Shown here: one piece after another, positions 1 to 5,961 of the stretch
Position numbering within the stretch: position 1 is the stretch's first letter
Layout: every line of letters starts with the position of its first letter
NCBI GenBank assembly: GCA_023428465.1
Contig: JAEYXM010000083.1
Coordinates: 1-18,129, forward strand
Reading direction: 5' to 3'
Length of the DNA: 18,129 nt
Source: Actinomycetes bacterium
Lineage (GTDB): Bacteria > Actinomycetota > Actinomycetes > Actinomycetales > Cellulomonadaceae
The notes under the pieces: model-generated
What the model was told of the DNA's origin: nothing
Database searches by the model: none
The model's input: only the letters and a program-made list of their open reading frames with translations
Made by a program: the position numbers and the translations under genes

Positions 1-249
1 TGGACACCGTCGAGGTCCTCGAGCTTGATCAGTGGTTGGCGCTTCTGATCATCGGGGACCTCGACCCCTTCACCCCCGCACCCAGCTCACCGGCGAGCCG
101 TCACCCCCACCGGAAGTCCGAAGAGCCAACATCGGAGCGGCGAGGCGGATGCCCTCTGCGGCGGCCGCGGAGACCGCCACGGTGACGACGAGCGTCACCG
201 CCTGCACCAGGAACCTCTGCCACCAGCTCGCGGTGCTGCTCGGCGACGT
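1..249. other. left-edge region without a confident gene
   Basis: No complete gene can be supported here. A plus-strand frame is open from base 3 to the TGA at 183-185. Its first ~25 codons look protein-like (it reads VLELDQWLALLIIGDLDPF), so it could be the tail of a gene entering from the left, but the later codons become Arg/Pro-rich as in non-coding frames. On the minus strand, bases ~100-250 encode a hydrophobic stretch (FLVQAVTLVVTVAVSAAAA) ending at a TGA at 70-72. The two readings overlap on opposite strands, so at most one is real. Confidence 0.25.
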
Positions 250-612
250 GAACGGCGTGGCGGTGTGCCGGTTGGGTCGATTAGCACCGCTACCGGTCGG
301 TGCGCTACTTCCGCCGCCCGGACGGGACGTGGGCCCGGTTCGAGCCGTGGATGACGACCCTGGTGGACCTGGACACCGGCCAGGTCCTGGGCGTGGTCGA
401 CACGAGGTCACCGTGAGCTCCGGGGTAGGTCCGAGCGAAGTCCCGGCAGTACTCGGGTTCATCGAAGTAGTCGTTGTCGTGCCCCATCGAAAGGGGGTGA
501 CGAAACTGGCGATGACGGCTAGCGCTGCGAGGACGACCAGCAGGCCGCAGTCCCGAGAAGGCGCGAGGCGCGTCAGTGCAAGACCGCCCAGTCTCTGCGC
601 TCCAAGGTGCTA
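70..612 (-). other. open minus-strand frame with two membrane-like segments
   Basis: One minus-strand frame stays open from just after a TAG near 614 down to a TGA at 70-72. Its first part (about 611-415) contains a convincing hydrophobic helix, LLVVLAALAVIASFVTPF, followed by a Thr/Ser-rich stretch. Its last part contains a second hydrophobic segment, FLVQAVTLVVTVAVSAAAA. The middle (about 413-285) is exactly antisense to the ISL3 transposase fragment and is Pro/Gly/Arg-rich. There is no ATG, GTG or TTG ahead of the first hydrophobic segment. It may be remnants of a small membrane-protein gene interrupted by the IS, or chance open reading in GC-rich DNA. No function can be given. Confidence 0.2.
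250..416 (+). pseudogene. ISL3-family transposase fragment, degenerate
   Basis: From 285 to 413 the plus strand reads HRYRSVRYFRR, then FEPWMTTLVDLDTGQVLG, ending at a TGA at 414-416. This matches what I recall of the start of the catalytic domain of actinobacterial ISL3-type transposases, where a conserved VDEHRYRSVR segment precedes the WMTTxVDLDTGxVLGVVDGR core. Here the codon expected to be Glu in VDE is TAG (282-284). The upstream RLG-like sequence lies in another frame, so there is probably also a small indel. The N-terminal zinc-ribbon and HTH part and all of the C-terminal catalytic domain are absent. I see no terminal inverted repeats. It is a decayed remnant, not a functional element. 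Confidence 0.6.
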
Positions 613-679
613 CTAAAGCACTCGACCGAGCGCAGGTCCTCGTTTGCGCGGTCTATGGGAGGGTTCTTAAGGCCTGGGG

Positions 680-1162
680 CTATCCATCGTTGCCAGGGAT
701 TCGGCCTTTTTCGGCTGCGTCGGCGCAGACGGGCGTCTCGAGCTGGCCCACGCACGCCGCGAGAAGGTTGAAGTCGCCGATCTCGGCGCGCTCGGTGAGG
801 CCCATCGCACCGGGGTGTTGCTCCAGCGCGGCAAGCCACTCATCGGCCGTGCCGCATTCGGACAGCGTCGCGATGATCAGAGGGTCTGCCGCCGCGCTGT
901 CCAGCTCGGCGGCAGCGGTCTCCATGGCGCCCAGGCACTCCGCAGAGGGCCCCGAATCGCTATCGCCTCCGGCGTCACCAAGAGGCCTGGTGATCACCAG
1001 GATCAAGACGATCAGGACGAGGATGACGAGGGCCACGAGAGTCCATGCGCGGACCCGTCCAGTCCGGCCCGTGCTTGCTGAGGTCGGAGGGCAGGTGGCG
1101 GGCGGCTCGGAAGAGGCGGCCTTCTCCCACGGTCGCTGGGCCCAACTAGGTTCGTCGCTCAT
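680..1162 (-). CDS. membrane-anchored protein with exported Cys-containing domain
   Basis: This 160-residue protein has unknown function. Residues 1-38 are polar and probably cytoplasmic. Residues 39-58 (AWTLVALVILVLIVLILVIT) form one strong transmembrane helix. A short Gly/Asp/Ser linker follows, then an extracytoplasmic domain of about 90 residues with four cysteines (C76, C103, C137, C146) that could form two disulfides. The pattern of a CLGAM segment followed by DEWLAALEQHPGAM resembles small actinobacterial secreted or anchored domains in which paired Cys flank a D-x-W-x-x-A segment; that similarity is from memory. The ATG at 1160-1162 overlaps the TGA of the upstream DUF4177-like gene (ATGA), which favours this start over longer in-frame ones and implies translational coupling. 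Confidence 0.75.
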   Translation of the reverse strand: MSDEPSWAQRPWEKAASSEPPATCPPTSASTGRTGRVRAWTLVALVILVLIVLILVITRPLGDAGGDSDSGPSAECLGAMETAAAELDSAAADPLIIATLSECGTADEWLAALEQHPGAMGLTERAEIGDFNLLAACVGQLETPVCADAAEKGRIPGNDG

Positions 1163-1338
1163 CCGTTTGTCGCTCGACGCTCGAAGTAGGCGAGCATCCC
1201 GCACGCGCCGTCGCTGATCTCCACGAGCCTCCAGCCGAATGCGGCGACCTGGTTCACCTTCTCCGTGATGTCGCGCTCCGCATTGCGGCCCAGGTGGCCC
1301 GGCAACTGCACGACCGTGTACTCCCACTCCGCAGCCAT
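1159..1338 (-). CDS. DUF4177-like small protein
   Basis: This 59-residue protein begins MAAEWEYTVVQL and ends with an aromatic/basic YFERRATNG. The arrangement of an N-terminal beta strand (EYTVVQL), a central helix (DITEKVNQVAAFGW), then RLVEI and a final strand (GMLAYFERR) fits the small DUF4177 fold, whose hallmark is a GW(E/R)LV motif after the helix. The biochemical role of this family is not known. The start is set by a good ribosome binding site (AGGAGAG about 6 bases upstream); the longer in-frame reading lacks coding character. Its stop overlaps the start of the membrane protein gene downstream by four bases, so the two are almost certainly one operon. Confidence 0.7.
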   Translation of the reverse strand: MAAEWEYTVVQLPGHLGRNAERDITEKVNQVAAFGWRLVEISDGACGMLAYFERRATNG

Positions 1339-1674
1339 CGAACCTCTCCTTCGATGCGCGCAGAGCGCCCCAAGGTAGACCCCGTCGCGGGGCATCGACC
1401 GGGCCGCGTTTGGGCGGCGTATGGCGGTGACGCTACCCGCGGTGTGCCTCTGGGTCCACGGTCTCGTCGTGCGCCAGCGGTCACACCCCAAGCCGGAGAT
1501 GTTCCCCGCGGCGGACGTCGACGAAGCGCAGGCCTGGGCTGGTCGGGACACCGAAGACCGACCGAGCGGCCGCGACTCAGCGATCGCAGACCGTCTGTGC
1601 CCATTGACGGCACCCGTATCCGGTCCGGTTGCGCCGACAGGTATAAAGTGTCTTATAGCGAAAGGGGTCTAGTG
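1339..1674. other. divergent intergenic region
   Basis: This 336-base gap lies between two divergent transcription units. It holds no convincing coding frame on either strand. Visible elements are a perfect short inverted repeat CCCCG-TCG-CGGGG (1380-1392) upstream of the minus-strand pair, a minus-strand TACCTT next to it that could serve as a -10, and an AT-rich patch at 1641-1659 just upstream of the HTH gene. The rest looks like unstructured GC-rich DNA. Confidence 0.4.
1636..1659 (+). promoter_or_regulatory. candidate promoter/operator of the HTH gene
   Basis: In otherwise GC-rich DNA this patch contains TATAAA (1642-1647) and TATAGC (1654-1659), either of which could be a -10 box. A TTGCGC at 1629-1634 is 19 bases before TATAGC, a long spacing. 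GACA (1636-1639) and TGTC (1649-1652) form an inverted repeat with a 9-base spacer, suitable for a dimeric regulator such as the HTH protein encoded just downstream. The function is inferred from position and symmetry only. Confidence 0.35.
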
Positions 1675-2127
1675 ATGGCGATGAATGTGCGGGCGGAGGT
1701 CGCGACGGCGCGGCGGATGCGCAGCCGTCGCGAGGTGTCGGGGCTGGACTACCTGCGCGCGCTGCGCCAGCTGGCTGGCTCGATGACCCAGGTGGAGCTT
1801 GCTCGCAGCGTGGGTGTGACCCAGCCAGCGATCTCTGCGGCGCTGAAGAGCGCGGCAAAGGTGAGTGAGCCGCGGGCAGGCTTCTCCGGGGCGGACCCGT
1901 ATGAGATCGCCCAGCGGTACGCGGCGGGCGACTTGGGCCGGGATCAGGTGATCGATGAACTCGCCCGGTGGGACTGTCGACCGGGCCGTCCGACGGACGG
2001 CTACGACTGGACCACCGGGGACGTGGGGGAGTTCAACGAGATGGTGGGCAAGGCGCTGGATGACGGGCTGCTCGAGCCTGACACCTACGATGCAATCCTG
2101 GACCGGCGCGACGAACTGGGGCCGTGA
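1675..2127 (+). CDS. helix-turn-helix DNA-binding protein (XRE/antitoxin-like)
   Basis: This is a 150-residue probable DNA-binding regulator. Residues 36-57 (SMTQVELARSVGVTQPAISAAL) are a clear helix-turn-helix of the Cro/XRE type. The C-terminal half contains YEIAQRYAAGDLGRDQVIDELARW followed by TDGYDW and a final acidic helix, an arrangement I recall from actinobacterial HTH proteins encoded as the first gene of small two-gene, toxin-antitoxin-like units. The start is the ATG at 1675, with GGGG at 1664-1667 as ribosome binding site; a second ATG two codons on is less well spaced. The stop overlaps a GTG start (GTGA) of a second reading frame, which supports the two-gene reading. The ligand and true target are unknown. 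Confidence 0.7.
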   Translation: MAMNVRAEVATARRMRSRREVSGLDYLRALRQLAGSMTQVELARSVGVTQPAISAALKSAAKVSEPRAGFSGADPYEIAQRYAAGDLGRDQVIDELARWDCRPGRPTDGYDWTTGDVGEFNEMVGKALDDGLLEPDTYDAILDRRDELGP

Positions 2128-2315
2128 GGATCTCCCACGAGCAGGCGGTCGCGGCGCACCGGGAGACTGTGCGCGCGTTCGCTCATGCGGGGGCCGTTGG
2201 CCGTGGACAGCGCTCACACCACGGTCAAGAACCCGCCGTGGTTCCGTCAGGGTCAGGGTCTGCCAGTGCCGCGGGCGCCCCGCCGGGACCGCCGTGCCGT
2301 GCCACCCCGGGAACG
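2124..2315 (+). pseudogene. truncated second gene of the HTH operon
   Basis: A frame opens with GTG at 2124, overlapping the stop of the HTH gene (GTGA). Its first ~22 codons are protein-like and helical (MRISHEQAVAAHRETVRAFA), including a start placed for translational coupling. After about 2190 the frame becomes low-complexity Gly/Ser/Ala/Pro and runs on through the cysE terminator into the antisense of cysE without stopping. That is not credible for a real protein. I read this as the 5' end of a gene whose remainder was deleted or frameshifted; the right boundary given is only the start of the terminator hairpin. If the pair was a toxin-antitoxin module, this would be the toxin position, but no toxin motif is visible. 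Confidence 0.35.
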
Positions 2316-2359
2316 CCGACGAGCGGAGCCCGGGACGTCCCCGGTGCTCCGCTCGTCGG
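2316..2359 (-). terminator. hairpin terminator of cysK-cysE
   Basis: A perfect 14-bp inverted repeat (CCGACGAGCGGAGC at 2316-2329, its complement at 2346-2359) encloses a loop that can itself pair (CCGGG with CCCGG). It begins 17 bases past the cysE stop. There is no T-run, as is common in actinobacteria. It could also stop transcription arriving from the HTH operon on the other strand. Confidence 0.75.
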
Positions 2360-2376
2360 TCGTGCGCCTGTCCTGG

Positions 2377-2958
2377 CTAGATGTACATCGCCGGGTCTTC
2401 GGCGAGGTGCGCGTCCGGCGTCGTCGGGCCCGGGCGGACCTGCGCCGGCACACCCACCGCCACCGCCCCCGCCGGCACGTCGTGCACGACGACGGCGTTC
2501 GCGCCGATCCGGGCGCCGTCGCCGATCCAGACCGGCCCCAGCACCTTCGCGCCCGCGCCGACGACGACCCGGTCGCCCAGCGTGGGGTGCCGCTTGCCGC
2601 GCTTCATCGACTTGCCGCCCAGCGTGGAGCCGTGGAACAGGACGACGTCGTCGCCCACCATGGCCGTCTCGCCGACGACGACACCCATGCCGTGGTCGAT
2701 GAAGAGCCGTCGGCCGAGCTGTGCCGCCGGGTGGATCTCGATACCCGTCAGGAAGCGCACGAGCTGCGACAGCAGGCGCGCGGGCAGCCGCAGGCCCGGC
2801 TCGCGCCACATGCGGTGCGTGACCCGGTACGCCCACACGGCGTGCACACCCGGGTAGCCGAGCGCGACCTCCACGGCCGTCCGCGCGGCCGGGTCCTGGT
2901 TGCGGGCGGCCTCGAGGTCCTCCCGCAGGAGTCCGAGGAACCGACGAAGGCGTCGCAC
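2377..2958 (-). CDS. cysE: serine O-acetyltransferase
   Basis: Transfers acetyl from acetyl-CoA to L-serine, making O-acetylserine, the substrate of CysK; this is the first step of cysteine synthesis in the cytoplasm. The 193-residue product is of the short bacterial class. An N-terminal helical part (LREDLEAARNQDPAARTAVE, then YPGVHAVWAYR) precedes a left-handed beta-helix of hexapeptide repeats. The active-site region IEIHPAAQLGRRLFIDHGMG is present with His76, Asp88 and His89, followed by VVVGETA. The GTG start at 2956-2958 lies two bases after the cysK stop, so the two are co-transcribed and probably translationally coupled. No strong ribosome binding site is seen ahead of it, which fits coupling. 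Confidence 0.93.
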   Translation of the reverse strand: MRRLRRFLGLLREDLEAARNQDPAARTAVEVALGYPGVHAVWAYRVTHRMWREPGLRLPARLLSQLVRFLTGIEIHPAAQLGRRLFIDHGMGVVVGETAMVGDDVVLFHGSTLGGKSMKRGKRHPTLGDRVVVGAGAKVLGPVWIGDGARIGANAVVVHDVPAGAVAVGVPAQVRPGPTTPDAHLAEDPAMYI

Positions 2959-2960
2959 GG

Positions 2961-3896
2961 TCAGTCCATGAGGTGCGCGTAGAGCGGCGTGGACAGGTAG
3001 CGCTCGCCGAACGACGGCACGATCACGACGATCAGCTTGCCGTCGTTCTCCGGCCGCTTCGCGACCTGCAGGGCCGCGGCGATCGCGGCGCCGGAGGAGA
3101 TGCCCACGAGCAGCCCCTCGCGTCGCGCGGCGTCGCGCGCGGTCTCCATCGCCGTCTCGGCGTCGATGTCGACGACCTCGTCGTAGACGCTCGTGTCGAG
3201 GATCTCGGGGACGAAGTTCGCACCGATGCCCTGGATCTTGTGCGGGCCGGGCTGGCCGCCGTTGAGGATCGGTGACTCGGCCGGCTCGACCGCGACGACC
3301 TGCAGGCCCGGCTTGCGCTCCTTGAGCACCTGGCCGACGCCGGTGATGGTGCCGCCCGTGCCGATGCCGGCGACGACGACGTCGACCGCGCCGTCGGTGT
3401 CGGCCCAGATCTCCTCGGCGGTCGTCGTGCGGTGGATGGCGGGGTTCGCCTCGTTCGCGAACTGACGTGCCAGGACCGCGCCCGGGCGCTCGGCCGCGAT
3501 CGCCTCGGCCTTCGCGACCGCACCCTTCATGCCCTCGGCGGCCGGCGTCAGGATGAGCTCGGCGCCGAAGGCCCGCAGCAGCCCGCGGCGCTCCTTGGAC
3601 GCCGACTCCGGCATGGTGAGGACGACCTGGTAGCCGCGCGCGGCGCCCACCATCGCGAGCGCGATGCCGGTGTTGCCCGACGTCGCCTCGACGATCGTGC
3701 CGCCCGGAGGCAGGTCACCGGACGCCTCGGCTGCGTCGACGATCGAGACGCCGATGCGGTCCTTGACGGAGTTGGCGGGGTTGTAGAACTCGAGCTTGGC
3801 GACCACGGTCGCGCCGGCGCCCTCGGTGAGGCGGTTGAGGCGGACCAGCGGCGTGTTGCCGATGAGCGTGGTGACGTCGTCGTAGATGCGGGCCAT
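2961..3896 (-). CDS. cysK: cysteine synthase A (O-acetylserine sulfhydrylase)
   Basis: Pyridoxal-phosphate enzyme that replaces the acetate of O-acetylserine with sulfide to give L-cysteine. The protein is 311 residues, normal for CysK. It starts MARIYDDVTTLIGNTPLVRL. The PLP lysine is K45 in NSVKDRIG. The substrate loop is TSGNTG (72-77), and the phosphate-binding GTGGT loop is at 179-183. The C-terminal SSGAA segment that contacts the PLP ring nitrogen is also present. The start is the ATG at 3894-3896, with GAGGAAA about six bases upstream; a much longer in-frame extension runs through the leader region and tRNA and is not real. cysE follows two bases after its stop. A Cys-rich leader and structured RNA lie upstream, so expression probably responds to cysteine supply. 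Confidence 0.95.
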   Translation of the reverse strand: MARIYDDVTTLIGNTPLVRLNRLTEGAGATVVAKLEFYNPANSVKDRIGVSIVDAAEASGDLPPGGTIVEATSGNTGIALAMVGAARGYQVVLTMPESASKERRGLLRAFGAELILTPAAEGMKGAVAKAEAIAAERPGAVLARQFANEANPAIHRTTTAEEIWADTDGAVDVVVAGIGTGGTITGVGQVLKERKPGLQVVAVEPAESPILNGGQPGPHKIQGIGANFVPEILDTSVYDEVVDIDAETAMETARDAARREGLLVGISSGAAIAAALQVAKRPENDGKLIVVIVPSFGERYLSTPLYAHLMD

Positions 3897-4039
3897 GGGG
3901 GTTTCCTCGTCTCGTCCAGGGGTGGGTCGCCGCTCGCAGCAACCGCGCACGACGCGCGGGCATTCCGTCCGGTGACGGTGGGGCGGGAGCGCTGGCAGGA
4001 GCGGCGGGTGCGCGCCGTGGGGGCGCAGGGGCCAGCGCT
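3897..4039 (-). promoter_or_regulatory. probable cysteine-responsive attenuator RNA upstream of cysK
   Basis: This 143-base stretch separates the leader stop codon from the cysK start. On the transcript a perfect 10-bp stem can form between GAGCGCTGGC (4040-4031, starting at the last base of the leader stop codon) and GCCAGCGCTC (3996-3987). A second GC hairpin, CCGCGC-GTCGT-GCGCGG, lies at 3959-3943. The segment AGCGGCGAC (3934-3926), just upstream of the cysK ribosome binding site, can pair over 9 bases (one G-U) with GTCGCTGCT of the leader Cys codons (4059-4051), and GAGCG (3935-3931) can pair with the 3' arm of the long stem. These mutually exclusive pairings are what an attenuator needs. 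The mechanism is inference. Confidence 0.55.
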
Positions 4040-4117
4040 CTACAGACAGCAGCAGCGACAGGTCGTCGCGGGGCGGCAGGCGAAGGCGGCAGCCGCGGTG
4101 CCGAGTGCCGTGCGCAT
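4040..4117 (-). CDS. polycysteine leader peptide of the cysK-cysE operon
   Basis: A 25-codon reading frame begins at the ATG at 4115-4117 with an excellent ribosome binding site (AGGAAGG, about six bases upstream) and ends with TAG at 4040-4042. The peptide starts MRTALGTAAAAFAC and ends TCRCCCL: five Cys in 25 residues, four of them in the last six. This is the layout of a transcription- or translation-attenuation leader in which ribosomes pause at codons for the pathway product. Cysteine-responsive polycysteine upstream ORFs are known from mycobacteria; this one differs in being Shine-Dalgarno-led. It sits between a good promoter and an inverted repeat that begins at its stop codon, 143 bases before cysK. 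It is too small for most automatic gene calls. Confidence 0.75.
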   Translation of the reverse strand: MRTALGTAAAAFACRPATTCRCCCL

Positions 4118-4153
4118 CGCCGTCCTTCCTCTCCGTGGTGGTCCGACCCTGGG

Positions 4154-4182
4154 ACCGTAGCCGTCCCCTTCGCCAGGTGCAA
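4154..4182 (-). promoter_or_regulatory. promoter of the leader-cysK-cysE operon
   Basis: On the minus strand TTGCAC (4182-4177) is followed after exactly 17 bases by TACGGT (4159-4154), a good match to the housekeeping actinobacterial -35/-10 pattern. Transcription would begin near 4147, about 30 bases ahead of the leader ATG. It lies in the short gap after tRNA-Gly, so the operon has its own start even if some transcripts continue from the tRNA. Confidence 0.6.
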
Positions 4183-4205
4183 CGACGTGTCGAGGAGCGG
4201 TGCGG

Positions 4206-4276
4206 AGCGGGCGACGGGAATCGAACCCGCATGACCAGCTTGGAAGGCTGGGGCTCTGCCATTGAGCTACGCCCGC
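4206..4276 (-). tRNA. tRNA-Gly(TCC)
   Basis: A 71-base cloverleaf starts GCGGGCGTAGCTCAATGGC and closes with a 7-bp acceptor stem (GCGGGCG with CGCCCGC, discriminator T). The anticodon arm is CCAGC-CTTCCAA-GCTGG, giving anticodon TCC (glycine GGA/GGG). The T arm contains GGTTCGATTCC. CCA is not encoded. TACCCT at 4305-4300 is a plausible -10 box about 24 bases upstream. The gene lies between ugd and the cysK leader on the same strand. Confidence 0.95.
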
Positions 4277-4353
4277 GTCGTCCTTCCGGACGCGGACCAA
4301 GGGTAGCGGCTCGAGCACTCGAGGCGCCCGCGCCGCCACCCTTGGCCGTCGCC

Positions 4354-4382
4354 GCAGCCGGCCCCCCGCCGGCCGCGGCTGC
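4354..4382 (-). terminator. terminator hairpin after ugd
   Basis: GCAGCCGGCC (4354-4363) can pair with GGCCGCGGCTGC (4371-4382) with a two-base bulge and a C-rich loop. It lies directly beside the ugd stop codon (4384-4386) and upstream of tRNA-Gly. There is no T-run. Confidence 0.45.
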
Positions 4383-4383
4383 T

Positions 4384-5766
4384 TCAGGCGGCTGGTCTCC
4401 CGAGTCCGCGGAACTCCCACCCGGCAGCCCGCCAGGCGTCCGCGTCGAGCTTGCCGCGCGCGTCGATGATGCGTGGGTGCGCCGTGCGCGCCGCGAGGTC
4501 GGCGGCGTCCGCGTCCACGAACTGCGGCCACTCGGTCAGGAGCAGCACGACGTCGGTGCCCTCGACGGCCTCCTCGGCGGAGGAGGCGTACGTCAGGGTC
4601 GGGAACGTGCGGCGCGCGGTGTCGCCCGCGGCCGGGTCGAAGACCTTGACCTGGGCGCCGCGCAGGTGCAGCGCGGCCGCCACGTTGAGCGCGGGGGAGT
4701 CCCGCACGTCGTCGGTGTCGGGCTTGAACGCGGCCCCGAGGACCCCGATGGAGCGGTTGAGGACGGAGCCGTCGCACGCGGCGATCGCCAGGTCGACGAC
4801 GGCCTCGCGCTGGCCCATGTTGATCTCGTCGACCTTCTGCAGGAGGCCGCTCATGCGGAACGCGCCCAGCTCGCCGGCCCGGTGCATGAGCGCCCGGATG
4901 TCCTTGGGCAGGCACCCGCCGCCGAACCCGAGCCCGGCGTCGAGGAACTTGCGGCCGATGCGCGGGTCCAGCCCGATGGCGTCCGCGAGCACGGTCACGT
5001 CGGCGCCCGCCGCCTCGCAGACGTTCGCGACGGCGTTGATGAAGGAGATCTTGGTGGCGAGGAACGCGTTGGCGCTGACCTTGACGAGCTCGGCCGTCGG
5101 CAGGTCGCAGACGACGACGGGCGCGCCGTCGGCGATGGGCCGCGCGTAGACCTGGCGCAGGACGTCCTCGGAGCGCTCGGTGACGCCGCCGATGACGATC
5201 CGGTCGGGGTGCAGCGTGTCCTCGACGGCCTTGCCCTCACGCAGGAACTCGGGGTTCCAGACGACCTCGGCGGTCACGCCGTCGGGCACGTGCCGGGCGA
5301 CGAGCTCGCGCAGGCGCGCGCCCGTGCCGACGGGGACGGTGGACTTGCCGACGATGACGCCGTCGCGGGTCAGGTGCTGCGCGACCGCTGTCGTGGCGGC
5401 GTCGACGTAGGCGAGGTTGGCGGCGTTGCTGCCGGGCAGCTGGGGCGTCCCCACGCAGATGAAGTGGACGTCCGCGTCGCCGACGGCGTCGGCGATGTCC
5501 GCGGTGAAGCGCAGGCGGCCGGACGCGAGCTGTTCCTGGAGCAGCTCGTCCAGGCCCGGCTCGTAGAACGGGACCTTGCCGAGGGCGAGCGCGCGCACCT
5601 TGTCGGCGTCGGTGTCGTACCCGACGACATCGAACCCGAGGGCCGCCATGGCGGAGGCGTGCGTGGCGCCGAGGTAGCCGGTGCCGATGACGCTGATCCG
5701 GAGCGTGCCGGTGGTCGCGGTGGCCGCGGCGGTGGGGTCGTCGGTCGTGATCGCTGGCTCGGTCAT
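4384..5766 (-). CDS. ugd: UDP-glucose 6-dehydrogenase
   Basis: Oxidises UDP-glucose to UDP-glucuronate with two NAD+, supplying precursors for exopolysaccharide or cell-wall glycans. The protein has 460 residues. After an Ala/Thr-rich N-terminal tail of about 22 residues comes the NAD-binding Rossmann motif GTGYLG (28-33). The middle domain includes STVPVGTGARLRELV and NPEFLREGKAVEDTLHPDRI. The catalytic Cys285 lies in GFGGGCLPKD. The C-terminal UDP-binding domain has GAAFKPDTDDVRDSPA. This set is diagnostic for the UDP-glucose/GDP-mannose dehydrogenase family, and FLREG with GGGCLPKD favours UDP-glucose. The start is the ATG at 5764-5766 with GGAGGAG about seven bases upstream. It appears monocistronic, with a hairpin just after the stop. 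No glycosyltransferase or polysaccharide genes are nearby to specify the end product. Confidence 0.92.
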   Translation of the reverse strand: MTEPAITTDDPTAAATATTGTLRISVIGTGYLGATHASAMAALGFDVVGYDTDADKVRALALGKVPFYEPGLDELLQEQLASGRLRFTADIADAVGDADVHFICVGTPQLPGSNAANLAYVDAATTAVAQHLTRDGVIVGKSTVPVGTGARLRELVARHVPDGVTAEVVWNPEFLREGKAVEDTLHPDRIVIGGVTERSEDVLRQVYARPIADGAPVVVCDLPTAELVKVSANAFLATKISFINAVANVCEAAGADVTVLADAIGLDPRIGRKFLDAGLGFGGGCLPKDIRALMHRAGELGAFRMSGLLQKVDEINMGQREAVVDLAIAACDGSVLNRSIGVLGAAFKPDTDDVRDSPALNVAAALHLRGAQVKVFDPAAGDTARRTFPTLTYASSAEEAVEGTDVVLLLTEWPQFVDADAADLAARTAHPRIIDARGKLDADAWRAAGWEFRGLGRPAA

Positions 5767-5961
5767 GCGGAACTCCTCCGTGGTGCCCGGCCGGTCGGGA
5801 CAGAACAGAAAGCGTACTTTGTCACGACGCCTGCCGGGTATTAAACGGGAAAGTCGGTCGTCAGGTCACTCCTGCGGCGACCTCGCGTCGGCGTCCTCGG
5901 TCGGCGGGCTGCTCTCCGGGACCGCCGGGGTCCCGGCGTGGCCCAGTAGGCTTCGACAGCA

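Noticed and set aside
3897..4262. N-terminal extension of cysK to 433 residues
   Set aside because: The extension crosses the attenuator, the leader ORF and tRNA-Gly. The internal ATG at 3896 has a good ribosome binding site and gives the family's normal length.
4105..5844. 579-codon plus-strand frame opposite ugd
   Set aside because: It runs antisense through the leader, tRNA-Gly and ugd; the sense strand has all UDP-glucose dehydrogenase motifs.
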